The notes beneath the pieces are model-generated. The model had not been told where the DNA came from, did not search any database, and saw nothing but the letters and a program-made list of their open reading frames with translations. Shown in pieces: positions 55,036 to 63,849 of a stretch of 64,000 bases of DNA. Where the stretch lies: NCBI GenBank assembly GCA_016793095.1, contig JAEUJQ010000027.1:124001-188000 (forward strand), written 5' to 3'. The position numbers were made by a program, and so were the translations under genes. The DNA is from Myxococcaceae bacterium. GTDB lineage: Bacteria > Myxococcota > Myxococcia > Myxococcales > Myxococcaceae. The stretch's first letter is position 1, and each line of letters starts with the position of its first letter.

Positions 55036-55760
55036 ACGTTCGTCTCGTCGGGCTGGGTGTGGCGCTGCTGGCGCTCGCCCCGACCTTCGCGCAGACGCCC
55101 GCAGGGGGCAGCCCGGCTGCGTCTGCTCCCGCCGCGGCGGCGCCCGGGCCCGGTGCGCCCAGTGCTCCCGCTCCCCAGACCGCCGACGAGGCGTTTCAAA
55201 CGCGCGTCAAGCAGTTGGAGGAGCAGGTCGTCGATCTCAAGGAGAAGATCTTCCGCACCAAGGCGCGCCTGCTGCTGCTTCAGGAGACCGTGCTCGGCGG
55301 CGACATCAGCCAGGGCGCGAGGGCCGTCATCTACCACCGCAAGGAGATGAGCTCGCAGTTCGTGCTCGAGTCCGTCGCCTACGCGCTCGACGGCGCCCCC
55401 ATCTTCACCAAGGTGGACACCAACGACGATCTCAACAAGCGGGAAGAGTTCGAGATCTTCAACGGCCGCATCGTGCCCGGCAACCATCAGATCGCCGTCC
55501 GCATGGTGTACCGCGGCGCAGGTGGCGTCTTCAGCTACACCGAGGGCTACAAGTTCAAGCTCCAGTCGAACCAGACGTTCACGGCCGAGGGCGGCAAGAT
55601 CACGATCGTGAAGGTGGTGGGTTACGAGAAGGGCGGCATCACCGCCGAGATGAAGGACAAGCCGGCCATTCGCTACGACATCACCACCACGAAGGAAGGC
55701 GCCCCCAGAGAGGGCGCGGGTGATCAGTCGCAGCCCGGTGCGGCAACCAACCCGCAGTAG
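55032..55760 (+). CDS. Secreted coiled-coil protein of the mgl-glt locus, unknown function
   Basis: A 242-residue protein with a signal peptide ([20 protein letters not shown]), an Ala/Pro-rich linker (about 22-50), a short coiled coil ([20 protein letters not shown], about 58-77) and a beta-rich C-terminal domain ([20 protein letters not shown]). It would be periplasmic. It starts inside the mglA stop and is followed 14 bp later by the TPR protein. I do not recognise a named family. The position argues for a role in gliding motility or polarity. Confidence 0.82.
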   Translation: MNVRLVGLGVALLALAPTFAQTPAGGSPAASAPAAAAPGPGAPSAPAPQTADEAFQTRVKQLEEQVVDLKEKIFRTKARLLLLQETVLGGDISQGARAVIYHRKEMSSQFVLESVAYALDGAPIFTKVDTNDDLNKREEFEIFNGRIVPGNHQIAVRMVYRGAGGVFSYTEGYKFKLQSNQTFTAEGGKITIVKVVGYEKGGITAEMKDKPAIRYDITTTKEGAPREGAGDQSQPGAATNPQ

Positions 55761-55774
55761 CGCTCGAGGGATTC

Positions 55775-58150
55775 GTGTTGCTGCGTGGGGCGCACAGGGG
55801 CAGCGTCGGCGGAACCGCGGTGTGGCGGTGGACGGGGCTCTGCCTCGCGCTCGCATCTCCGGCGATGGCCGCCGAGACGATCACCGAGCTCACCGGGCGC
55901 ACCGAGACGGCCGCGGGCCTGGTGAAGACGGCCGCGAACGACGTCGAGCTGGTGGAGCGCCAGTACACCCTCGTGCAGGAGCCGACCGACGAGGCGGCGC
56001 TGCTGCAGCGCTTCTCCGACGCCGAGATCCGCAAGCTGCTGGGCGACTACGCGACCGCCTCGGTCCTCTTCTACGACCTGGTCGCCAACAAGGACTTTCA
56101 GAAGTCGCCCCGCTTCGTCGACGCGCTCTACTACCTCGCGGACTCGCTCTACGAGATGAAGAACTACCTCGGGGCGCGCCTGTACCTGCGGCAGCTGCTC
56201 GACCTGCGCGGCAAGTACTACAAGGAGGCGCTCGCCCGGTACCTCGAGATCGCCGGCCGGCTGAACTTCTTCGTCGGCGTCGATGACTACATCACGCAGG
56301 CGCGCGGGCTGTCGGGCGGAGCGCTCCCACCCGAGCTCTCGTACGTCTACGGCAAGTGGCTCTTCCGCCGCGAGGATCTGTCGGTCGAGGAGCGGGTGCC
56401 TCGCGCCCTCCAGGTCTTCGACGGGCTCGCGAGAGAAGCCGGCGGGCCGCTGCGGCTGCAGAGCATCTACTTCATGGGCGTCGGCCATGTGCGCCTCCGG
56501 GCGTGGGACAAGGCGATCGAGTCGTTCACGCAGGTGACGAAGATGACCGCTCGCGATGCCCGTGACCGACAGGTGCAGGAGCTCGCCGAGCTCTCGCTTG
56601 GCCGCGTGTACTTCGAGACCGGCAAGTATGACGAGGCGGTCGATCACTACTCCCGCGTCCAGCAGCAGTCCGACAACTTCCCCGACTCTCTCTACGAGAT
56701 CGCCTGGTGCTACGTGCGCAAGGGCGAGCTGCGCAAGGCGAAGGACGCGACCGAGGTGCTGCTGCTGGTCGCCGAGAACTCCGTGCTGGCGCCCGAGGCG
56801 AAGATCCTCCAGGGCACCCTGCTGCAGAAGCTGCAGAAGTACGAAGACGCGCTCGACACCTACAACGGGGTCATCAACGAGTACGCGCCAGTGCGTGACG
56901 AGATCGACGCGCTGCTCACCGTCAACAAGGATCCGGTGACGTACTTCGACGAGCTGCTCGCGCGGAACGAGAAGAGCCTCGACGTGACGAAGCTGCTCCC
57001 GCCGACCGCGCTCAAGTGGGCCAGCACCCGCGAGGACGTCGCCGACGCGGTGGCGATCACCGACGCGCTCGATCAGTCCCGCAAGGGGCTCGCCGAGTCG
57101 AAGGACATCGCCAACCGCATTCTCCAGTCGCTCGACGACCGCGGCCTCGACTCGTTCCCGCTGCTCCAGGAGGGGTACAGCCGCGCCGCCGCGGTCGAGA
57201 CGGCGGTCACCCGCGCCGAGGAGCAGCTCACCCAGATCGAAGGGGAGCTCGTGGGCAGCAAGCTGTCCGCCGAGCAGCAGGCGCAGCTCGACGCCGCCCG
57301 CGCCGAAGAGAAAGCCCTCAAGGCCCGCATCGACACCCTGCCCACCACGAGCGAGCAGGTCAACGAGCGCAAGGCCCGCATCCAGGGCGCCATCGACGCG
57401 CTCGAGAAGCAGGCCTTCCAGCTCAGCGTCGAGCTGCAGTCGCAGGCCGCGCAGCTGGTGGCGGTGCGCAAGTACGTGGACGACACGCGGCCTCAACGCA
57501 AAGGCAACAAGACCGCCGCCGAAGACGAGAAGGCCTTCCTCGAACGCGTCACCAACGAGCAGAACGGCATCGACGCCTCGCTGGCCGAGATCGACGATCT
57601 CCGCAAGCGGCTCGCGGCCGAGCGGAACAACGCCGACAAGGCGGTCAGCGGCGAAGACGCGCTGCGCCGGAAGTACGCCTCGGTGCTCGACCAGGAGCGC
57701 GGCATCTACAACCAGCTGCGCGCTGGCCTGCCTGAAGAGTCACGACGCCTGCTCGGCCGCATCGACGTCATCCGCGCCGACGCCGACGCCCTGAAGGACC
57801 GCGTCGCCCGGGCCAAGGGGACGATCCGCGAGCGCGTGCAGCGGCGCGCCCAGAAGCTGCGCGAGCAGGTGCTGGCCGAGGCCACCCTGCTCGAGGGCTT
57901 CACGAAAGACACCGACGCCATCACCGGCGAGACCCGCAACCTCGTTGGCCGCATCGCCTTCGACAGCTTCCGCCGCGTGCAGAAGAGCTTCTACGACCTG
58001 GTGCTGAAGGCCGACGTCGGCGTGGTGGACGTCTCGTTCCAGCGCAAGCAGGACAAGACCGCCGAGATCCAGAAGAAGTCCGCCGCCAAGGACCGGGAAC
58101 TGAAGCAGCTCGATGACGAGTTCAAAGAAGTCCTCAAGGACGTGGATTGA
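55775..58150 (+). CDS. Periplasmic TPR and coiled-coil protein of the mgl-glt locus
   Basis: A 791-residue protein (GTG at 55775; a GTG at 55820 would give a cleaner signal peptide, WRWTGLCLALASPAMA). The N-terminal half has TPR-type helix pairs (ARYLEIAGRLNFFVG, LQSIYFMGVGHVRLRAWDKA, YDEAVDHYSRVQQQSDNFPD). The second half, from about residue 420, is a long coiled coil (ARAEEKALKARIDTLPTTSE, ALEKQAFQLSVELQSQAAQL). It resembles periplasmic scaffold parts of the gliding motor, but it is not GltD or GltE. It ends two bases before the gltD start. Confidence 0.85.
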   Translation: MLLRGAHRGSVGGTAVWRWTGLCLALASPAMAAETITELTGRTETAAGLVKTAANDVELVERQYTLVQEPTDEAALLQRFSDAEIRKLLGDYATASVLFYDLVANKDFQKSPRFVDALYYLADSLYEMKNYLGARLYLRQLLDLRGKYYKEALARYLEIAGRLNFFVGVDDYITQARGLSGGALPPELSYVYGKWLFRREDLSVEERVPRALQVFDGLAREAGGPLRLQSIYFMGVGHVRLRAWDKAIESFTQVTKMTARDARDRQVQELAELSLGRVYFETGKYDEAVDHYSRVQQQSDNFPDSLYEIAWCYVRKGELRKAKDATEVLLLVAENSVLAPEAKILQGTLLQKLQKYEDALDTYNGVINEYAPVRDEIDALLTVNKDPVTYFDELLARNEKSLDVTKLLPPTALKWASTREDVADAVAITDALDQSRKGLAESKDIANRILQSLDDRGLDSFPLLQEGYSRAAAVETAVTRAEEQLTQIEGELVGSKLSAEQQAQLDAARAEEKALKARIDTLPTTSEQVNERKARIQGAIDALEKQAFQLSVELQSQAAQLVAVRKYVDDTRPQRKGNKTAAEDEKAFLERVTNEQNGIDASLAEIDDLRKRLAAERNNADKAVSGEDALRRKYASVLDQERGIYNQLRAGLPEESRRLLGRIDVIRADADALKDRVARAKGTIRERVQRRAQKLREQVLAEATLLEGFTKDTDAITGETRNLVGRIAFDSFRRVQKSFYDLVLKADVGVVDVSFQRKQDKTAEIQKKSAAKDRELKQLDDEFKEVLKDVD

Positions 58151-58152
58151 CC

Positions 58153-61100
58153 GTGAAGACGCCTTCTTTCGCGATGGTGTCGCTGAGCGCGCTGCTCGCC
58201 GCGAGCGTGGCGTTCGCCCAACCGAAGAAGGCCGACAAGAAGGCTGACGCGGGCGTGGCGATCGATGCGGGTGTGGTCGGCCCCCAGATGCCGGTGGTGT
58301 CTCCGTCTGGCGGCGCGTCCGAGACGAAGGACGACAAGCCCCCGGAGAACGTCAAGCCGAAGACCCGCTACTACGAAGGCATGGGGCGCACGGACCAGGA
58401 GAAGCGCCTGCTCGAAGAGGTGAGCCAGGCGCTCGCGGCCTACGAAGAGGAGTCGAAGGAGTTCCGCCGCGAGGTGCAGCTGCTCATCGAGAAGAAGTAC
58501 GAGGAGAAGCGGAACACCCTCGCCAACTCCTACGAGAAGGCCATTCGCGACCTCGAGGTGCTCGAGCGAAAGGAGCGCCTCGACGCCATCTCGGCCTTCG
58601 AGGAGTTCCTCACCCGGTACCCCAACGACCCACGCTACACGCCGGACGTGATGTTCCGGCTGGCCGAGCTCTATTACGAGCGCTCCAGCGACGATCACAC
58701 GGTCGCGATGCGCGACTACGAAGAGGCGCTCAAGAAGCTCGACCCCGAGAAGAACCCGACGCCGCCGCCCGAGCCGAAGATCGACTTCTCGAAGTCCATC
58801 GCGCTCTACCAGCGGCTCATCAACGACTTCCCCTCGTACAAGCTGAACGACGCCTCGTACTACCTGCTCGGCTACTGCGAGGAGAAGCAGGAGAACTTCG
58901 AGAAGGCGAAGGTGTCGTACGAGAAGCTCATCGCCGCGTACCCGAAGTCGAAGTTCACCATCGAGGCCTGGGTGCGCCTCGGCGAGTACTACTTCGACGC
59001 CTACGACGTGCCCGACGCGCTCGAGAAGGCGGCCGACGCCTACGAGCACGCCATCGCCGACACCAACCACCCGCTCTATGACAAGGCGCTCTACAAGCTC
59101 GGGTGGACCTACTACCGCATGGACAAGTTCGATGAGGCGGTGAGCCGCTTCTTCGCGCTCGCGGACTTCTACCAGGCCGAGGCCAGGCGGAAGGGCGAAG
59201 ACGAGGTCGGCGGCGATCTGCGCGCCGAAGCGCTCCAGTACACCGCCATCAGCTTCGTCGATGAGAAGTGGGGCTCGCTCGCCAAGGCCCAGGAGCTGTT
59301 CGCGAAGATCGGCGGCCGCCCGTACGAGGCCGAGATCTATCGGCGCATGGCCGACGTCTACTTCGATCAGACCAAGCACCCCGAGGCCATCGAGGCCTAC
59401 CGCCTCGTGCTGCAGAAGGACCCGCTCAACAAAGATGCGCCGCAGATCCAGCAGCGCATCGTCCAGGCCTACGAGCGCGACCGCAAGCTCGAGGAGGCCT
59501 TCGCCGAGTCCTCGAAGCTCGCCAACATGTTCGTGCCCGGCACGCCGTGGCACGAGAAGTGGAAGCGCGACCCCGACGTGGTGCTGGCCGCTGGCGAGCT
59601 CGCCGAGAAGAGCCTGTACTCGACGGCCATCTACCACCACCAGCAGGCGCTCGTTTACAAGCAGGAGCAGAAGTTCGAGCAGGCCAAGGCCGCCTTCGAG
59701 ACCGCCGCCAAGGCGTACCAGTCGTACCTGGGCCGCTTCCCACGCTCGAAGAACGCCTACGAGATGGAGTTCTACTGGGCCGAGTGTCTCTACAACTCGT
59801 TCCAGTTCGCCGAGGCCGCGAAGCACTACGCCGCCGTGCGCGACTCGAGCCAGGACGTGAAGTACCTGAACGACGCGGCCTACTCCGCCGTGCTCTCGTG
59901 GCAGAAGCAGCTCGACCTCGAGATCAAGACCGGCCAGACACCGGCGACGAAGGTGCTCACCTCGAAGGACTACGCCGAGGGCCAGGCGCTGCCGAAGCCG
60001 GTGGCCCTCACGCCCACCGAGCAGGCGTACGTGGACAACTCCGACAAGTTCCTGGTGCGGGTGAAGGCTGGCGACGAGAAGGCGCCGGGCATCGCCTACC
60101 GCGCGGCCGAGATCTTCTACACGCACAACCAGTTCGAGGAGGCCCGCAAGCGCTTCGAGGCCATCATCTCGAACTTCCCGAAGACCGAGATCGCCCAGTA
60201 CGCGGTCAACCTCACCATCGAGTCGTTCCTCATCGAGAAGAACTTCACCGCCGTCGAAGACTTCTCGCAGAAGTTCCTCGCCAACAAGGACGTCATCGAC
60301 CCGAAGTCGAAGCTGGGAGGCGAGCTCGTGAAGTTCAACCTCGGCGCCAAGTTCAAGCGCGCCGAGGAGCTGATGGCGAAGGGCGACTACGACGCGGCCG
60401 CGCGCAAGTACATCGAGCTGGTGCAGGCCGAGCCGAAGCACGAGTTCGCTGACAAGGCGCTGAACAACGCCGCCGTCTGCTACGAGAACGTGCAGCGCTT
60501 CGACTCGGCGCTGCGGCTCTACGAGCGCATCTTCAACGAGTACCCGCAGTCGAAGCTGGCCGACTCCGCCCTCTTCCGCGTCGCCGTCAACGCCGAGAAG
60601 TCGTACGACTACGACAAGGCGATCGAAAAGTACCAGAAGCTGGTGAAGGAGTACCCGCAGGCGAAGGATCGCGAGAACGCGCTCTTCAACACCGCCCGCC
60701 TGCTCGAGGCGCTGCAGCGCTACAACGAGGCCGCTGCCGCGTACCTGCGCTTCGCCGACACGTACCCGAAGAGCGAGGAGGCGCCGAAGAACCAGTTCCG
60801 CGCCGCCCTCATCTACGAGAAGCAGAGCGACTGGAACAAGGAGATCGGCGCCCTCAACGAGTTCGTGCAGAAGTTCTCGAAGGACCCGAAGCAGACCGAG
60901 CTCGTCGTCGACGCCCGCAAGCGCATCGGCGACGCGTACGAGAAGTTGAACAAGGACAAGGAGGCCCGCAAGGCCTGGGAGTCGGCCGCCGACGACTTCG
61001 ACCGCCGGGGCCTCAAGCCCGAGACCAACCCCATCGCCGCCGAGGCGGCCGCCTACGCCCGCTTCCAGCTCGCCGAGGTGGTGTTCGCCGAGTTCGACAA

Positions 61101-61617
61101 GATGAAGATCGGCGGCACCGGCAAGGCGCTCGAGAACTCGCTCAAGAACAAGAAGGAGGCGGTGAAGAAGGTCAACGCCGCCTACGACCAGATCGTCAAG
61201 TACAAGCGCGTCGAGTGGACGCTGGCGGCCTTCTACCGCAAGGGCCACGCGCTCGAGCGGTTCGCCCAGGCCGTGCTCGAGACGCCGGTCCCTCCAGAGG
61301 TCAAGCGGCTCGGCGACGAAGCCGTCGTCATCTACCAGGACTCGCTGGCCGCGCAGACGGTCGCGCTCGAAGACAAGGCCGTCGAGAACTACGCCGGCAC
61401 CATCGCCGAGGCCCGCAAGGCGCGCATCTCGAACGAGTGGACCAGGAAGACGCTCGAGTCGCTCAACCGCTTCCGCCCCAAGGAGTACCCGGTGCTGAAG
61501 GAGCCCAAGACGGTCATCGAGGGCGACGGCACGTTCTCGGATGGCGCGGTGGGCACCATCGACGGGGTGAAGGAGCGCGCGGCCCCGCAGAAGCTCCAGT
61601 CGGAGGACGAGAAGTGA
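58153..61617 (+). CDS. gltD: GltD (AgmU) periplasmic TPR protein of the gliding motor
   Basis: A 1154-residue protein with a signal peptide (MKTPSFAMVSLSALLAASVAFA). TPR-like repeats follow through most of its length (YLLGYCEEKQENFEKAKVSY, YKLGWTYYRMDKFDEAVSRF, NAAVCYENVQRFDSALRLYE, NTARLLEALQRYNEAAAAYL). Size and order (gltD-gltE-gltF-gltG) match the M. xanthus G1 cluster, where GltD/AgmU is a large periplasmic TPR component of the Agl-Glt machine. The GTG at 58153 directly follows the upstream stop, and its own stop overlaps gltE (GTGA). Confidence 0.9.
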   Translation: MKTPSFAMVSLSALLAASVAFAQPKKADKKADAGVAIDAGVVGPQMPVVSPSGGASETKDDKPPENVKPKTRYYEGMGRTDQEKRLLEEVSQALAAYEEESKEFRREVQLLIEKKYEEKRNTLANSYEKAIRDLEVLERKERLDAISAFEEFLTRYPNDPRYTPDVMFRLAELYYERSSDDHTVAMRDYEEALKKLDPEKNPTPPPEPKIDFSKSIALYQRLINDFPSYKLNDASYYLLGYCEEKQENFEKAKVSYEKLIAAYPKSKFTIEAWVRLGEYYFDAYDVPDALEKAADAYEHAIADTNHPLYDKALYKLGWTYYRMDKFDEAVSRFFALADFYQAEARRKGEDEVGGDLRAEALQYTAISFVDEKWGSLAKAQELFAKIGGRPYEAEIYRRMADVYFDQTKHPEAIEAYRLVLQKDPLNKDAPQIQQRIVQAYERDRKLEEAFAESSKLANMFVPGTPWHEKWKRDPDVVLAAGELAEKSLYSTAIYHHQQALVYKQEQKFEQAKAAFETAAKAYQSYLGRFPRSKNAYEMEFYWAECLYNSFQFAEAAKHYAAVRDSSQDVKYLNDAAYSAVLSWQKQLDLEIKTGQTPATKVLTSKDYAEGQALPKPVALTPTEQAYVDNSDKFLVRVKAGDEKAPGIAYRAAEIFYTHNQFEEARKRFEAIISNFPKTEIAQYAVNLTIESFLIEKNFTAVEDFSQKFLANKDVIDPKSKLGGELVKFNLGAKFKRAEELMAKGDYDAAARKYIELVQAEPKHEFADKALNNAAVCYENVQRFDSALRLYERIFNEYPQSKLADSALFRVAVNAEKSYDYDKAIEKYQKLVKEYPQAKDRENALFNTARLLEALQRYNEAAAAYLRFADTYPKSEEAPKNQFRAALIYEKQSDWNKEIGALNEFVQKFSKDPKQTELVVDARKRIGDAYEKLNKDKEARKAWESAADDFDRRGLKPETNPIAAEAAAYARFQLAEVVFAEFDKMKIGGTGKALENSLKNKKEAVKKVNAAYDQIVKYKRVEWTLAAFYRKGHALERFAQAVLETPVPPEVKRLGDEAVVIYQDSLAAQTVALEDKAVENYAGTIAEARKARISNEWTRKTLESLNRFRPKEYPVLKEPKTVIEGDGTFSDGAVGTIDGVKERAAPQKLQSEDEK

Positions 61618-63491
61618 ACGGCCTCCCGCTCCGCCTGCTGACGTGCGCCGCGCTGGCCCTCGCGACGGCCTGCGCGACCACGCCCGAGAAGAAGCCCGAG
61701 CCTGACCTCACGAACGCGCCTGCAGAGACCCCAGAGGTCCCGTACGAGCCGAAGAAGCCGGTTCCTGCCGAGCCCGCTCCAGCGAGCGAGCAGCCCAGAG
61801 CCGAGCAACCAGCGGCGGGAGGCGCGCCCGCCGCGGCCGCCGAGCCCGAGCCGCCGCCGAGGCCGAAGTTCGACGCGGCCTCCACCACCCGCTTCAAGGA
61901 GGGAGCTGACGCCCTCAAGCAGGGCAACCTCGAGAGCGCCGAGCGGGCGTTTCGCGAGGTCCTCGACAGGAACGCCCAGGTCGATCACGCCTGGACCAAC
62001 CTGGGCCTCATCGCCGAGCGCCGGGGAGATCTCGACGCCGCCGAGAAGGCCTACCGGCGCGCCCTCGGCATCAACGCGACCCAGGACGCCGCGTGGGATC
62101 GGCTGGCGCGCCTCGCCTGCCGCACCCGTCGCTGTCCGCAGATCGACGCCGAGCTGCGCAGCACCATCGCGCAGAACCCCGCCGCGCTCGGCCCACGCAT
62201 CGCCCTGGTCTACGCGCAGCTGCAGCAGAACAAGCTCGAGCCCGCCGCCGGCGAAGCGAAGAAGGTCCTCAAGGCCGACGAGCGCAACGTGCGCGCGATG
62301 CAGCTGCTCGGCCAGGTCTTCCTCAAGGAGGGCAAGTTCGAGCTCGCCCGCCTGGTGCTCGAGACCGCGCGTGACATCGACCGCGAAGACGCCACCACCC
62401 AGTACTACCTCGGCCTCACCTTCCTGAAGCTCAAGCAACGCCCGCAGGCGGTGGAGTCGTTCCGGCTGGCGGCGCAGCTGCAGCCTGACTTCGCCGAGGC
62501 GCGCAACGCGTTCGGCGCCGTCCTCATCGAGAACCAGGATTACGAGGGGGCCACCCGCGAGCTCGAAGCCGCCGTCGCCGCCGCCCCCGAGTTCACCCTC
62601 GCCTGGCTGAACCTCGCCTCGGCGTACCGAGGCCAGCAGCTGCTGCCGAAGGCCATCGAGACGTACCAGAAGGTGCTGAAGGCTCGACCTGACTACACCG
62701 ACATCTACTTCAACCTCGGCATCACCTACCTCGACTCCGAGGTGCCGGGCCTCGACAGCACCCAGCGCTTCCGCACCGCCATCGACTACTTCAACCAGTA
62801 CCGCGCGAAGGGCGGGAAGGACGATCGCGTCGAGCAGTACATCAAGGACGCGAACAAGGGCATCGAGAAGGAAGAGCGCCGCAAGGAGCGCGAGAAGAAG
62901 GACGCGCTGCGGAAGATCGAGCAGGAGAAGAAGAAGGCGGAGGACGAGGCCCGCGAGAAGGCCGAGGCCGAAGCGAAGGCGAAGGCCGACGCAGAGGCGA
63001 AGGCGAAGGCCGACGCAGAGGCCGCCGCGAAGGCTGAGGCTGAGGCGAAGAAGAAGGCTGAAGCCGACGCGAAGAAGGCCGAGGCGGACGCAAAGAAGAA
63101 GGCCGCCGAAGACGCCAGGGCCGCTGCGAAGGCGGAAGCCGACGCGAAGAAGCAGGCCGAAGCCGACGCGAAGGCCGCCGCGAAGGCGGACGCGGAGGCG
63201 AAGAAGAAAGCCGAAGCAGACGCGAAGGCCGCGGCGAAAGCCGAGGCTGAGGCGAAGAAGCAGGCCGCCGCCGACGCGAAGGCCGCCGCGAAGGCGGAAG
63301 CCGAGGCGAAGAAGAAAGCCGAGGCCGACGCGAAGGCGGCTGCGAAAGCCGAGGCCGAGGCGAAGAAGAAGGCTGAAGCCGACGCGAAGAAGAAGGGCTC
63401 CAGCGGTGGCAAGCTCAGCGACGACGACGAGCCCGCCCCCGCTCCCAAACCAGCCGGCGGTGGCGCTAAGCTCGGGGATGACGAGAAATGA
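61614..63491 (+). CDS. gltE: GltE (AglT) TPR lipoprotein of the gliding motor
   Basis: A 625-residue protein starting MNGLPLRLLTCAALALATAC, a lipoprotein-like signal. A Pro/Glu-rich linker leads to TPR repeats (about 85-420; HAWTNLGLIAERRGDLDAAE, AMQLLGQVFLKEGKFELARL). A Lys/Ala/Glu-rich helical region of about 170 residues (about 430-600) built on the pattern AKAAAKAEAEAKKKAEAD follows. GltE/AglT is an outer-membrane-associated TPR lipoprotein needed for gliding. The long charged helix could span the periplasm, like TolA. The start overlaps the gltD stop and the stop overlaps gltF (ATGA). Confidence 0.9.
   Translation: MNGLPLRLLTCAALALATACATTPEKKPEPDLTNAPAETPEVPYEPKKPVPAEPAPASEQPRAEQPAAGGAPAAAAEPEPPPRPKFDAASTTRFKEGADALKQGNLESAERAFREVLDRNAQVDHAWTNLGLIAERRGDLDAAEKAYRRALGINATQDAAWDRLARLACRTRRCPQIDAELRSTIAQNPAALGPRIALVYAQLQQNKLEPAAGEAKKVLKADERNVRAMQLLGQVFLKEGKFELARLVLETARDIDREDATTQYYLGLTFLKLKQRPQAVESFRLAAQLQPDFAEARNAFGAVLIENQDYEGATRELEAAVAAAPEFTLAWLNLASAYRGQQLLPKAIETYQKVLKARPDYTDIYFNLGITYLDSEVPGLDSTQRFRTAIDYFNQYRAKGGKDDRVEQYIKDANKGIEKEERRKEREKKDALRKIEQEKKKAEDEAREKAEAEAKAKADAEAKAKADAEAAAKAEAEAKKKAEADAKKAEADAKKKAAEDARAAAKAEADAKKQAEADAKAAAKADAEAKKKAEADAKAAAKAEAEAKKQAAADAKAAAKAEAEAKKKAEADAKAAAKAEAEAKKKAEADAKKKGSSGGKLSDDDEPAPAPKPAGGGAKLGDDEK
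62940..63400 (+). repeat. Lys/Ala/Glu-coding tandem repeats in gltE
   Basis: Imperfect repeats of about 45-60 bp (GCGAAGGCCGCCGCGAAGGC-type) encode A-K-A-E-A-E-A-K-K-K stretches. They are clear by eye and probably vary in number. The encoded peptide should be one long, stable single helix. Confidence 0.8.
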
Positions 63492-63739
63492 GGTCCTCCA
63501 TGCGCGCGGTGATGACGATGGTGGTGCTGCTGGCGTCGGCGGCCCTCGCCCAGGCGCCCGCCGGCGGCGCGAAGAAGAAGAAGGTCATTCGCCTCGACGC
63601 CATCACCGTCGAAGGCCGCATTCAGAAGCCTCAGGCCTTCTACATTCTGCAGCGCTCCACGCTGAACTTCGACGAGCTCAACCGCGCCGAGACCTTCATC
63701 CCGAAGGTCGAGAAGAGCGTCGACAAGGGTGCGTTCTGA
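63488..63739 (+). CDS. gltF: GltF, small exported protein of the gliding motor
   Basis: An 83-residue protein with a signal sequence (MRAVMTMVVLLASAALAQA, from the second Met) and a short mature part, KKKKVIRLDAITVEGRIQKP and FYILQRSTLNFDELN. Identified by position between gltE and an FHA-domain gltG start; its own sequence is too short for a secure family call. Its start overlaps the gltE stop (ATGA). Confidence 0.75.
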   Translation: MRSSMRAVMTMVVLLASAALAQAPAGGAKKKKVIRLDAITVEGRIQKPQAFYILQRSTLNFDELNRAETFIPKVEKSVDKGAF

Positions 63740-63766
63740 TCCTTGTCGCGCCTGCCGTTCGGGTCT

Positions 63767-63785
63767 AGAACGCTGAGACCGTTCT
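63767..63785. promoter_or_regulatory. Inverted repeat in the gltF-gltG gap
   Basis: AGAACG and CGTTCT flank seven bases, 28 bp after gltF. The 110-bp gap is the only real break in the mgl-glt chain, so this hairpin may process or attenuate the message, or mark an internal promoter. Confidence 0.3.
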
Positions 63786-63849
63786 TGTAGGAAATCAAAG
63801 GTTTCGAGCGGCGGAACTTCCCCCGCAACGAGTTGTCGAAGAGGGCACT

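Noticed and set aside
57991-61248. Very long open frame antisense to the two TPR genes (over 1000 codons)
   Set aside because: It is the mirror of codons rich in G/C third positions. The translation is Leu/Val/Arg/Gly low-complexity without domains, and the sense frame is clearly gltD.
61215-61613. Upstream extension of the gltE frame inside gltD
   Set aside because: It overlaps the certain gltD frame, and the signal peptide begins at the GTG at 61614.
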